DNA from: JAVJUV01 sp047314965
GTDB lineage: Bacteria; Pseudomonadota; Alphaproteobacteria; Rhodobacterales; Rhodobacteraceae
DNA length: 22,773 nucleotides
Reading direction: 5' to 3'
Assembly: GCF_047314965.1 (NCBI RefSeq)
Contig: NZ_JBLBVK010000010.1
Coordinates: 1 to 22,773, forward strand
This document shows positions 7,127 through 16,554 of this stretch, piece after piece (position 1 is the first letter of the stretch; each line of letters opens with the position of its first letter). Position numbers and translations under genes: made by a program. Under the pieces are notes generated by a model. It was given only the letters and a program-made list of their open reading frames with translations, was not told where the DNA came from and searched no databases.

Positions 7127-8389
7127 ATGTCTTTGACGAAATATCTATGGGCCGCTCTTGGTCTAGCACTCGGGCTGATAGCGCAGCCCAGTGTCGGCCT
7201 TGCACAAGACTGCACGACCAAGATCGGCGCGGTTCTGCCAACCTCCGTGGATTGGGGTCGCCCAATCGCCGAGACCGCTCAATTTGCCGTCGATCAGGTC
7301 AACGCGGCAGGCGGCGTGAATGGCTGCCAGATCGAGATGGTGCTGCGTGACACGCAAGTGGACCCGAAGGTGGGTGTCGACGCAGCGAAGGCGCTTGTCG
7401 ATCTCGAGGGCGTCGATCTTCTGCTTGGCGCGGTCTCGTCCGGTGTCTCCATGCCCATCCTGACCTCAGTAACGGTCCCGAGTGGCGTGATGCAGATGTC
7501 CTGCTGCTCGTCGTCCACGGCGTTCACCAAGCTGGCCGAGGAGGGCAAGACCAATGGTCTCTGGTTCCGGACCTTTGCGACAACGGGCGTCCAGTCCGCC
7601 GTCGCGGCAAAGGTTGCGCGCGATCAGGGTTTCAAGTCCATTGCCGTCCTCTACAAGAACGACGACTGGGGTCAGGACATGGCCCGCCTGATCGCGGCCG
7701 ATTTCGCGGCAGTGGGTGTCGAGGTCACGGCCTCTGTCGCCATCAACGACGGTCAGCCAAGCTACCGCGGCGAAGTCACCGAGGCACTCGCCAGCCAGCC
7801 GGAGGCGCTTTACCTTGCGCTTTATCCCGCCGAGGGCACCGCAGCCGTACGCGAATGGATTTCGCTCGGAGGAACGCAGAAAATGATCATGGCGAATTCG
7901 CTTAAGTCTGACGAATTCCGCGATAACGTTGGCCTCCAGTATCTTGGCTCGGCTCTGGGTACAGACACGGCATCGCCACGTTCCGAAAGCGCCGATGCCT
8001 TCCGCGCAGCGTACATCGAGCGGTTCAATTCCGAACCGAATGGTCCGGGCCTTGCAAACAGCTATGACGCGGCGATGATCGGACTTCTGGCAATGCAAGC
8101 TGCGGGTGAAGGCGCCAGCGGCGCGGAAATCGCTGCGGCAGTTGCAAAGGTCACCGACCCGAATGGCACACCAATCACTGCCGATACCGAAGGCTTTGCC
8201 CAGGCCAAAGAGATACTTGCCGGCGGCGGTACCGTTGCCTACCAGGGCGCGACCGGTGACGTTCGCTTTGACGCGAATGGCGATGTCTCGGCTCCGGCGG
8301 TTGTTTGGTCCTTCAATGAAAGCGGGACCCAGGAAGTCGAGTACCTGTCGCTCGCGGAGGTCGATGCCTTCATCGCTTCGCTCAAGTAG
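7127..8389 (+). CDS. periplasmic substrate-binding protein, type 1 fold, of HAAT importer
   Basis: A 420-residue secreted protein. Residues 1-26 are a Sec signal peptide (LWAALGLALGLIAQ core) with likely cleavage after GLA, before QDC. The mature part has the Leu/Ile/Val-binding-protein layout: IGAVLPTS near 33, AVDQVNAAGGVNG near 54, LLLGAVSSGVSMP near 98 and ALYLALYPAEG in the second lobe. An unusual adjacent cysteine pair, C126-C127, sits in the segment that normally contacts ligand (MQMSCCSSST). The ribosome site CGGGGAGA is better than those of the upstream genes, fitting the higher dose needed of a binding protein. It is last in the operon, unlike many liv/urt operons where it comes first. 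The ligand is not recognisable from sequence. Confidence 0.92.
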   Translation: MSLTKYLWAALGLALGLIAQPSVGLAQDCTTKIGAVLPTSVDWGRPIAETAQFAVDQVNAAGGVNGCQIEMVLRDTQVDPKVGVDAAKALVDLEGVDLLLGAVSSGVSMPILTSVTVPSGVMQMSCCSSSTAFTKLAEEGKTNGLWFRTFATTGVQSAVAAKVARDQGFKSIAVLYKNDDWGQDMARLIAADFAAVGVEVTASVAINDGQPSYRGEVTEALASQPEALYLALYPAEGTAAVREWISLGGTQKMIMANSLKSDEFRDNVGLQYLGSALGTDTASPRSESADAFRAAYIERFNSEPNGPGLANSYDAAMIGLLAMQAAGEGASGAEIAAAVAKVTDPNGTPITADTEGFAQAKEILAGGGTVAYQGATGDVRFDANGDVSAPAVVWSFNESGTQEVEYLSLAEVDAFIASLK

Positions 8390-8427
8390 CGGCCACCGCC
8401 AATTAGAAAAGTCGGATGATCGCGAAC

Positions 8428-8450
8428 GGGCCGCCCCCAACGGGCGGTCC
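8428..8450 (+). terminator. hairpin after the HAAT operon, candidate terminator
   Basis: A GC-rich stem of nine pairs (GGGCCGCCC with GGGCGGTCC, one G-T type mismatch) closes a five-base loop 39 bases after the stop of the binding-protein gene. The T-run (CTTTTT) begins about 18 bases later rather than directly at the stem, so it is a weak or factor-assisted terminator at best. Confidence 0.5.
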
Positions 8451-8975
8451 GTACATCTCTGAACAGACTTTTTGCCGAAATGCCGGCGACTTGCGCACCC
8501 ATGGGTCCGCAATCTGTAAAGAGATCGTCGGCCTCCCAATGAATATCTGGAACTGGACCTCATTGCCTCAAGGACCGCTCTGTCCGACGGCGGGCCATTG
8601 CTGGTTGCCGCGCACGCTCCGGTCAATCATGTCGATCCTGACATCAAACCGGCTTGTTCAGATGACCGCCAAGGTCCCAAACGGACCCATCTCGAACTGG
8701 GCTCGGGAAAGACCTGGAGATAAGGAAGCCCGGTCCTAAGGAGGGTCAGGATCAGCGCAGGCTGACTAGTGACGTTCAGGCGCTCAAACATGCGGCGTAC
8801 GTCTGTGCGAACGGTATCCGATGCGATTGCAGATGTGGAAAATCGCGGCAACCTTCCATTTGCCTTCGTGCCTCTCAGGGATTCTCAAGTGATTGTGGCG
8901 GCCTGGAGCGGCATCAGGACCGGTATCGGTCGGTACAAGCTGGCCGAAGGTGGCGCGGCGCTGACCGTCATTCCG
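8451..8975. other. gene-poor joint between the two ABC blocks
   Basis: No intact gene is convincing here. On the minus strand a short helix-turn-helix scrap is listed separately. On the plus strand a frame from about 8529 to 8722 is open and partly protein-like but has no homology I can name. The stretch separates two operons of clearly different base composition and is best read as a decayed junction. Confidence 0.4.
8627..8851 (-). pseudogene. remnant of a LuxR-type helix-turn-helix domain
   Basis: The minus-strand frame contains TVRTDVRRMFERLNVTSQ followed by a hydrophobic LILTLLRTGLP, closely resembling the recognition helix and dimer helix of LuxR/FixJ C-terminal domains. The preceding scaffold helix is not intact: only STSAIA remains before SDTVRT, so a few residues of the turn seem deleted, and the frame upstream closes at a TGA (8915-8917) without any regulator sequence. 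It is probably the C-terminal leftover of a regulator, perhaps once linked to the importer operon. The match is by eye and short. Confidence 0.4.
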
Positions 8976-9860
8976 TCAAGCCAGCGACAACTTGACGTGC
9001 CGCATGAAGGCGCGCGCGATCCGCGTCAGCGGTCGCGCCGTCGAGACGGCAAAGGATGTCCGGTAGACGAAGCGCGGCAGGAAGGGGCGCACGACCAAGG
9101 CCGGGTCATCCTCGCGCACCACCGGAAACGGGCAGATCACCGAGACGCCCGTCCCCGCCCGCACCAGCGTCACCGCGCTGAGTCCGGTGGCCACCTCGGC
9201 CACGCGGTTCGGCACCGCCCCCGCTTCGGCGAACAGCCGATCGAGCCGCGACCGCACGATGTGCCGCCGCAGGATCGAGATGAAGTCCTGCCCGTGCAGC
9301 AATTCCGGCGTGATGACCGCGTGGCGCGACAGCGGGTGGTTCGGCGGCAGGATGCAGACCGCAACGCTTTCGTGGAAGGGAATCAGCTCCATCGAAGAAT
9401 GCGTCAGGTCGGCATGGGTGAAGCCCAGGTCCACCGCGTCCTCGTTGATCCGGCTGACGAGGCCCGTCGAGGTGCAGGTCTCCAGCGACAGGCGCTGTCC
9501 TGGATGGAGCGCGATGAAACTGGCCATCTGGGACGCCACCATCTGCGACAGCGAGGGCGGCGCCGCCAGCCGCAGCGTGCCGCTGCCCGGTTCCTCGGGG
9601 TCGGCGCCGTTCAGGATCGCGATGGCGTCGAACAGGCGGTCAAGGTTACCGTTCAGCCGCATCCCCTCGGCGGTGGGGCGCAGGCGCCCGCCGCGCCGCT
9701 CGAACAGCACCAGGTTCAGCCGCGCCTCGAGTTGCGCGATGGCCCGGCTGACCGCCGGTTGCGACACGCCCAGCAAACGCGCCGCGCCATTCGTCGTGCC
9801 CGAGGAGATGACCGCGCGCAGCGCCTCGTATTCGCGGATCGAATGCCAGTTGTTGCGCAT
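8976..9860 (-). CDS. LysR-family transcriptional regulator
   Basis: A 294-residue regulator. Residues 9-65 form the winged helix-turn-helix (EYEALRAVISSGTTNGAARL, then SQPAVSRAIAQLE, then LFERRGGRLRPT). Residues from about 95 form the periplasmic-binding-like effector domain (LRLAAPPSL). The ATG at 9860 is preferred over the in-frame GTG at 9881 because GGGAGG lies 8-9 bases before it. It is divergent from the dipeptide-type ABC operon, the classic layout for a LysR protein controlling its neighbour and itself. The effector is unknown but is probably the transported N-acyl compound or a breakdown product. GC content matches the operon it faces, so they probably travelled together. Confidence 0.92.
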   Translation of the reverse strand: MRNNWHSIREYEALRAVISSGTTNGAARLLGVSQPAVSRAIAQLEARLNLVLFERRGGRLRPTAEGMRLNGNLDRLFDAIAILNGADPEEPGSGTLRLAAPPSLSQMVASQMASFIALHPGQRLSLETCTSTGLVSRINEDAVDLGFTHADLTHSSMELIPFHESVAVCILPPNHPLSRHAVITPELLHGQDFISILRRHIVRSRLDRLFAEAGAVPNRVAEVATGLSAVTLVRAGTGVSVICPFPVVREDDPALVVRPFLPRFVYRTSFAVSTARPLTRIARAFMRHVKLSLA

Positions 9861-10022
9861 CGTTTCACCCTCCCGGCCCACCTATGCGTTCTGCTTTTCG
9901 TTACATGACAAAAGCGCATCATGTCCCTTGTTTCCATGAAAATCGCGTCTGCTACGCTGCCTGCATCCGCCGAAACGGCGAAAACGGACAAGATCACAAG
10001 TCCGGCAAACAGGGAGACGACC
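9861..10022. promoter_or_regulatory. LysR/ABC-operon divergent control region with inverted repeat
   Basis: The 162-base gap between divergent genes holds an inverted repeat GCTTTT (9893-9898) and AAAAGC (9910-9915) with an 11-base spacer. ATGCG and GCAT partly extend it outward. This spacing is compatible with a LysR-type binding site. A TTGTTT near 9929 and TACGCT about 19 bases later could be promoter elements for the rightward operon but are weak. Exact sites are inference. Confidence 0.45.
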
Positions 10023-11642
10023 ATGAAGACCAGACATTTGCGCCTTACCGCCTGCGCGGTGGCGCTGGGCCTTGCGGCAATGCCGCTGGCCGCACAGGAG
10101 CTACGCATCGGGCTTGCCTCCGAGCCCAGCTCGGCCGACCCGCATTTCCACAATCTCGGCCCGAACAACCAGTTGCGCCGCAACGTGTTCGAGTCGCTTG
10201 TCGGCACCGACGAGACACAGAAGCTGTTCCCGCAGCTTGCGGTCAGCTGGAAGCCGCTCGACGACACGCGCTGGGAGTTCAAGCTCCGCGAAGGCGTGAC
10301 CTTCTCGGACGGCTCGCCCTTCGACGCCTATGATTTCGTCTACACGGTCTGCCGTATCCCTGGCGTGCCGGATTCGCCGTCGCTCTTCACCACCTACACA
10401 AAATTCATCTCCGATCTGGAAGTTCCGGATCCGATGACGCTGATCGTGCACACCGCCGCGCCCTATCCGCTGACGCCGACCGAGATCTCGACCTTCGGGA
10501 TCATCTCGGCCAAGGCGAATGGTGTGGACGCGTCGACCATCGACTTCAGCCCCGACGGCTGCGGCGACATCGCCTATCCCGAGACCCAGGCCTTCAACGA
10601 CGGCAGCGCCGCCATCGGCACCGGCCCCTTCCTGCTGGAGAGCTTCCGCCGTGGCGAGGGCATCGAACTGGTCCGCAACCCCGGTTACTGGGGGGACGCC
10701 GCGCCGTGGGAGCGCGTGTCGCTGAAGCCGCTGACATCGGCAGGGCCGCGCGTTGCGGCGCTGTTCGCTGGAGATGTCGACTTTATTGAAAACCCGCCGC
10801 TGCAGGATCTCGAGCGCATCCGCGATACGGACGGCTTCGAGGTCGTGCAGGGCATCTCGAATCGCGTGATCTATATCCACCTCGATCACGCCCAGGAGCC
10901 GTCGCCGATGATCACCGGCACCGACGGGAAAAACCCGCTGAAGGACGCCCGCGTCCGCGAGGCCCTGTCGATCGCCGTCAACCGAGAGGCCATCGTCGAC
11001 CGGATCATGGGCGGCGTGGCCGTGGCGGCGGGCGAGTTGCTGCCGGCCGGCATGTTCGGCGCCCACGAGGACGGCGATATGCCGCCGCCGGCCTACGACG
11101 CCGAGCGCGCCAAGGCGCTTCTGGCCGAAGCGGGCTATCCGGACGGGTTCGGGATCACCATCGGCACGCCGAACGACCGCTACATCAACGACGCGCAGGT
11201 GGCCCAGGCCGTGGCGCAGATGTGGGCCCGGATCGGCATCCCGACCGAGATCGACGCCGTGACCGCCTCGACCTTCTTCTCGCGGCGCAACAACTTCGAG
11301 TTCTCGGCCTACCTCGCAGGCTGGGGCTCGGGCACCGGCGAGATGTCCTCGCCGCTGAAAGCGCTGCTGGCCACCCGCGATTCCGATCGCGGCTACGGCG
11401 GCACCAACAGGGGCCAGTACTCCAACGCCGCGCTGGACGAGGCGCTGACAAAGGCCCTGGCCACGGTCGACGACGATGCCCGGCAGGAATTGCTGCGCGA
11501 GGCTTCGCGCATCGGCATGGAGGACTGGGCGATCATCCCGCTGCATTTCGAGGTGACGCCCTGGGCGATGCGGAGCACAGTCAAGTACACGCCGCGCGTG
11601 GACCAGTACACGCTGCCCTACTTCGTCAGCCAGGGCGAATAG
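10023..11642 (+). CDS. extracellular solute-binding protein, family 5 (dipeptide ABC importer)
   Basis: A 539-residue periplasmic binding protein of the DppA/OppA class (SBP_bac_5). The signal peptide covers residues 1-24 (MKTRHLRLTACAVALGLAAM, then PLAA) with cleavage before QELRIGL. Family blocks include NVFESLVG (54-61), RWEFKLREGVTFSDG (83-97), VREALSIAVNR and the C-terminal IIPLHFE. The start is the ATG with GGGAG six bases upstream; an earlier in-frame ATG at 9921 would add 34 residues before the signal peptide and is rejected. It is first in the operon and separated from the permease genes by a strong hairpin, suggesting it is made in excess. Cysteine 110 and the later DGCGD could form a disulfide. 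The ligand is inferred to be an N-acylated amino acid or peptide from the downstream enzymes. Confidence 0.93.
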   Translation: MKTRHLRLTACAVALGLAAMPLAAQELRIGLASEPSSADPHFHNLGPNNQLRRNVFESLVGTDETQKLFPQLAVSWKPLDDTRWEFKLREGVTFSDGSPFDAYDFVYTVCRIPGVPDSPSLFTTYTKFISDLEVPDPMTLIVHTAAPYPLTPTEISTFGIISAKANGVDASTIDFSPDGCGDIAYPETQAFNDGSAAIGTGPFLLESFRRGEGIELVRNPGYWGDAAPWERVSLKPLTSAGPRVAALFAGDVDFIENPPLQDLERIRDTDGFEVVQGISNRVIYIHLDHAQEPSPMITGTDGKNPLKDARVREALSIAVNREAIVDRIMGGVAVAAGELLPAGMFGAHEDGDMPPPAYDAERAKALLAEAGYPDGFGITIGTPNDRYINDAQVAQAVAQMWARIGIPTEIDAVTASTFFSRRNNFEFSAYLAGWGSGTGEMSSPLKALLATRDSDRGYGGTNRGQYSNAALDEALTKALATVDDDARQELLREASRIGMEDWAIIPLHFEVTPWAMRSTVKYTPRVDQYTLPYFVSQGE

Positions 11643-11656
11643 GTCTCGGCCCTTGT

Positions 11657-11682
11657 GCCGCGCGGGGATAACCCCGCGCGGC
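11657..11682 (+). promoter_or_regulatory. perfect intercistronic stem-loop
   Basis: An 11-bp perfect stem (GCCGCGCGGGG with CCCCGCGCGGC) closes an ATAA tetraloop 15 bases after the binding-protein stop and 28 bases before the next ATG. No T-run follows immediately. Such hairpins after binding-protein genes usually stabilise the upstream mRNA and partly attenuate transcription into the permease genes. Confidence 0.75.
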
Positions 11683-11710
11683 CTGCCGCCCTTTTCCGAG
11701 GACGCATCCC

Positions 11711-12688
11711 ATGCTCGTCTACCTTCTCAGACGAATAGCCCAGTCCATCTTCGTTGCCCTGGCCATGATGGTGATCGTGTTCTTCGGCATCTACCTGGTC
11801 GGGAACCCCGTCGACATCCTGATCTCGCCCGACGCAACCCCGCGCGAGATCGAGGAGACCATGGCGCGTTTCGGCTTCGACCAGCCGATCTGGCGGCAAT
11901 TCCTGACATTTGCGGGCAACGCCCTCCAGGGCGATCTGGGCCGCAGTTTCGTCCATGGCGAACCGGCGGTGTCGCTGATCCTGCACTACATGCCGGCAAC
12001 GCTTGAACTTGCCGCGCTTGGGTTGATCTTTTCCATCCTGATTGGCGTGCCGCTGGGGGTCTATGCGGGCTACAAGTCCGATCGCTGGCAGGGCCGCGCG
12101 ATCATGACAGGCTCGATCTTCGGCTTCTCGCTGCCAAATTTCTGGGTCGGAATGCTGCTGATCCTGATCTTCGCCGTGGAGCTTCGCTGGCTGCCCTCGA
12201 CGGGCCGGGGCGACACGGTCGAGGTGCTGGGAATGCGGCTGTCGATCTTCGCGCCGGGCGGCCTGCAATACATGATCCTGCCCGCCCTGACGCTGGCGCT
12301 CTACAAGGCCTCGCTGGTGACGCGCCTGGCGCGCGCCGGTACTCAGGAGGCGCTGGTGCAGGACTATGTGAAATTCGCCCGCGCCAAGGGCGTCTCGGAA
12401 ACCCGGATCCTGTTCGTCCATGTCCTGAAGAACATCATGATCCCGATCGTCACCGTGCTGGGACTTGAACTGGGCTCGATGATTGCCTTCGCAGTCGTGA
12501 CCGAGACGGTCTTCGCCTGGCCCGGCATGGGCAAGTTGCTGATCGACTCGATCCAGACGCTCGACCGGCCCGTGATCGTCGCCTATCTGATGATGACCGT
12601 GCTGATCTTCATCACGATCAACCTGATCGTGGACGTGATATACACGCTGCTAGACCCGCGCGTGCGTATTTCCGGAGCCTCGACATGA
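11711..12688 (+). CDS. dipeptide-type ABC importer permease, DppB type
   Basis: A 325-residue inner-membrane protein with the N-terminal segment LLRRIAQSIFVALAMMVIV, then a periplasmic stretch (GNPVDILISPDATPREIEE) and the ALQGDLGRSF motif (71-80) common to DppB/OppB. The ATPase-coupling loop is FARAKGVSETRILFVHVLKN (222-241). ETVFAWPGMGKLL (265-277) and the C-terminal DPRVR (315-319) are also typical. A GAGGA ribosome site lies eight bases before the ATG. The stop overlaps the DppC-type ATG. No irregularities are seen. Confidence 0.94.
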   Translation: MLVYLLRRIAQSIFVALAMMVIVFFGIYLVGNPVDILISPDATPREIEETMARFGFDQPIWRQFLTFAGNALQGDLGRSFVHGEPAVSLILHYMPATLELAALGLIFSILIGVPLGVYAGYKSDRWQGRAIMTGSIFGFSLPNFWVGMLLILIFAVELRWLPSTGRGDTVEVLGMRLSIFAPGGLQYMILPALTLALYKASLVTRLARAGTQEALVQDYVKFARAKGVSETRILFVHVLKNIMIPIVTVLGLELGSMIAFAVVTETVFAWPGMGKLLIDSIQTLDRPVIVAYLMMTVLIFITINLIVDVIYTLLDPRVRISGAST

Positions 12689-13716
12689 GCGCCCCCGCTA
12701 CCAACGCGCCAGAGCGCGGCGACCGCCTGCCGATGATCGCGGGGCTGCTAACCGTGGCCGCCGTCGCCGCGCTGGTTTTGGCCCCAGACTTGGCCAGCCT
12801 GCCCGCCCGCCTGATCCTGCTGGTCGCAGCCGTGTTCTTCGCGCTGCGGCTGCTCAAGGGCCGGATGAAGCACTTCTTCAACGGCCCGGCGGCATGGCTC
12901 GCGGCGGCGAGCCTGCTGGTGCTGGTGATCGTCGCGCTCTTCGCGCCCGAACTGTCGCCGCAGAACCCCTATGACCTCGCGCAACTGGACATCATGGACG
13001 GGCGGCTGGAACCCGGCTCGACCAATTTCGACGGGACGCTGACCTATCACCTTGGCACCGACGAACAGGGCCGCGACATCCTGTCGGGCATTCTTTACGG
13101 GCTGCGCGTGTCGCTGATGGTGGCTATCGTCGCCACCGTGGCGGCAATGGCGATCGGCGTCGTCGTAGGCATTTATGCCGCCTGGGCCGGCGGGCGGGTG
13201 GAAACGATCCTGATGCGGATCGTCGACCTGCAATTGTCCTTTCCCTCGATCCTCGTGGCGCTGATGCTGATGGCGGCCTTCGGGCGGGGGCTGGACAAGG
13301 TCATCATCGCGCTGATCGTGGTGCAATGGGCTTATTACGCCCGTACCGTGCGCGGCACCGCCCTGTCAGAGGCGCGCAAGGAATACATCGACGCGGCGCG
13401 CGGCCTCGGCCTCTCATCGCGGCGCATCCTGTTCCGGCACCTGCTGCCCAACTGTATTCCGCCGCTGGTGGTGATCTCGACCGTGCAGATCGCCAACACC
13501 ATCGTCCTGGAATCGTCGCTGTCCTTCCTCGGCGTGGGCGTGCCTATCACGCGGCCCTCGCTGGGGCTGCTGATCGCCAATGGTTACGACTACATGCTGT
13601 CCGGCCAATACTGGATGAGCATGTATCCCGGTGTCGCCCTGCTGGCCATCGTGGCCTCCATCAACCTCGTCGGCGACCGGCTGCGCGACGTGCTGAACCC
13701 GAGGCTGCGCCGATGA
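12685..13716 (+). CDS. dipeptide-type ABC importer permease, DppC type, with extra N-terminal membrane hairpin
   Basis: A 343-residue permease, about 40 longer than usual DppC proteins. The canonical part begins with the membrane segment near 69-87, then the LGTDEQGRDILSGILYG motif (123-139), the EAA-type loop DAARGLGLSSRRILFRHLLP (236-255) and SLSFLGVGVP. In front lie two additional hydrophobic segments at roughly 18-34 and 41-56, joined by a short DLASLPAR turn. The ATG overlaps the DppB-type stop (ATGA), which fixes the start and makes the extension real. It pairs with the DppB-type permease to form the channel. Confidence 0.92.
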   Translation: MSAPATNAPERGDRLPMIAGLLTVAAVAALVLAPDLASLPARLILLVAAVFFALRLLKGRMKHFFNGPAAWLAAASLLVLVIVALFAPELSPQNPYDLAQLDIMDGRLEPGSTNFDGTLTYHLGTDEQGRDILSGILYGLRVSLMVAIVATVAAMAIGVVVGIYAAWAGGRVETILMRIVDLQLSFPSILVALMLMAAFGRGLDKVIIALIVVQWAYYARTVRGTALSEARKEYIDAARGLGLSSRRILFRHLLPNCIPPLVVISTVQIANTIVLESSLSFLGVGVPITRPSLGLLIANGYDYMLSGQYWMSMYPGVALLAIVASINLVGDRLRDVLNPRLRR

Positions 13717-14683
13717 CCGTCCTGAGCGTCGAGAACCTGCAAACCCATTTCTTCACCGACGCCGGCGTGGTGAAGGCTGTCGACGGCGTGAGCTTCTCGC
13801 TGGAAGAGGGCGAGGTACTTGGGCTGGTGGGCGAAAGCGGATCGGGCAAGACCGTCACCGGGTTTTCCATACTGCGGCTGGTCGATCCGCCGGGGCGGGT
13901 GACGGGCGGGCATGCCCTGTTCCGGGGACAGGACCTCGCCGCCCTGCCCGAACGCGAGATGCGCAAGCTTCGCGGCAATCGGATCGCGATGATCTTCCAA
14001 GACCCCATGATGACGCTGAACCCGGTCCTGCGCATCGACACGCAGATGATCGAGGCGGTGCAGGCGCATGAAAAGGTCAGCAGGGCCGCCGCGCGCGACC
14101 GGGCGGTGCAGGCGCTGGCAAGGGTCGGCATCCCTTCACCCGCCGAACGCTTGAACGCCTATCCGCACCAGTTCTCGGGAGGCATGCGGCAACGCGTTGC
14201 CATCGCCATCGCACTGCTCAACGGGCCGGACCTGATCATCGCGGACGAGCCTACCACGGCGCTGGACGTGACGATTCAAAGCCAGATCCTCGCCGAGGTG
14301 CAGGAGCTCGCGCGCGAGACAGGAACTTCGCTGATCTGGATCACCCATGACCTGGCCGTGGTGGCGGGTCTGGCCGACCGGATCGCCGTCATGTATGCGG
14401 GCCGGATCGTCGAAAGCGGTCCTGCCTCGGCCATTCTGACCGCGCCGGCGCATCCTTACACCGCCGGTCTGCTGGGCTCGATCCCCGGTCACGGGCGGCG
14501 GGGCGACAGACTGACGCAAATCCCCGGCATGGCCCCCAACATGGCGCACCTGCCGCCCGGCTGCGCCTTTGCCCCGCGCTGCCCGCGCGTCGCGGACGCC
14601 TGCCGGACCACTGCGCCCGTGGTAACGGAATCCGGCGCGGGCCGCGCACTGCGCTGCCTGCACCCGTTGACGGAGGTCCTGGC

Positions 14684-14687
<4 letters not shown>
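13713..14687 (+). CDS. dipeptide-type ABC importer ATPase, DppD type
   Basis: A 324-residue ATPase. Walker A GESGSGKT is at 40-47, the Q-loop IFQDP at 94-98, FSGGMRQR at 154-161, Walker B with D-loop ADEPTTALD at 177-185 and the switch histidine in THDL near 212. The C-terminal oligopeptide/dipeptide domain carries four cysteines (284, 290, 297, 315) in the CAFAPRCP arrangement, the pattern linked to an Fe-S cluster in some DppD proteins. The start is the ATG overlapping the DppC-type stop. A long in-frame upstream extension reads through the permease gene and is an artefact. Confidence 0.94.
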
Positions 14688-15678
<991 letters not shown>

Positions 15679-15682
<4 letters not shown>

Positions 15683-16554
15683 CCTACCACATCCCAGGCG
15701 TGCTTAGCGTCGAGGGGCTGGACACTCAGCGCATTCCCCTTGTCCTCGACAGCCCGCATTCCGGCACAGACTATCCAGCGGATTTCAATCACGCGGTCGA
15801 TCCCGTGGGCCTGCGCCATGCCGAGGACACCCATGTGCACGATTTATGGCGCGGTGCGGTGGATGCGGGCGGAGTGCTGCTGCACGCGCATTTCCCACGC
15901 TCCTACGTCGATGCCAACCGTGCCGCCGACGACATGGACCCCGATCAGATCGCGGACTCCTATCCCCTGCCCCTCAACCCTTCGATCAAGAGCACCTTGG
16001 GCATCGGCCTGTGCTGGACACGCGAGCCGCCGGCGGGTGGGCCACTCTATGATCGCAAGCTGACGGCGGAGGAGGTCCACGCCCGCGTTACCCGCTACCA
16101 CCAGCCCTACCAGGCCCGCCTGCGCGCGCTGCTGGATCAGGCGCATGGGAGATGGGGAGAGGTCTGGCACATCAACTGCCATTCCATGCAGGAGGTCGCC
16201 TCGGCCATGTCGACGCAGGAGCGCGGCACGCCGCGCCCGGATTTCGTGCTGGGCGATCGCGACGGTACGTCATGCGCGCCTGCCTTTACCAGGGCGGTGG
16301 CCGACTTCCTGGCGGCGCGCGGCTATTCTGTAGCGATCAACGACCCCTACAAAGGGATGGAACTGATCCGTGCCAACGGCGCCCCGAGCGATCGGCGCCA
16401 CTCGATGCAGATCGAGGTCAACCGCAAGCTCTACATGGACGAAGCCACGCGCGAGCCGAACGAAGGCTACGACGCGCTGAAGACCACTTTCACCAATCTT
16501 TCCCGCCACCTCGCCCGCTTCGTCGAAGCCGCGCTCGAAGGACAGATGACATGA
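15679..16554 (+). CDS. N-formylglutamate amidohydrolase family protein
   Basis: A 291-residue cytoplasmic hydrolase of the family that includes HutG and N-formylglutamate deformylase. Visible are LDSPHSG (23-29), a likely metal site, VDANRAADD (77-85), INCHSM (165-170), the NDPYKGMELI block (221-230) and MQIEVNRKLYMDE (243-255). These are the conserved segments of the family. Known members release formate from N-formyl-L-glutamate; substrate range is otherwise uncertain, and no histidine-degradation gene is nearby. The ATG overlaps the ATPase stop and has GGAGG six bases upstream. Being inside a peptide-importer operon suggests it deacylates the imported molecule. Confidence 0.88.

Noticed and set aside
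8529..8722. Plus-strand open frame containing PLLVAAHAPVNHVDPDIKPA
   Set aside because: It looks somewhat protein-like but has no start with a ribosome site, no known motif, and overlaps the better supported LuxR-type scrap on the other strand.
8769..9908. Long plus-strand frame opposite the LysR gene
   Set aside because: It is arginine-rich and repetitive, typical of the antisense of a high-GC gene; the minus strand has a full LysR protein with helix-turn-helix and ribosome site.
10101..11546. 481-codon minus-strand frame opposite the solute-binding protein
   Set aside because: Antisense shadow produced by GC-ending codons; the plus strand has signal peptide and all family 5 binding-protein blocks.
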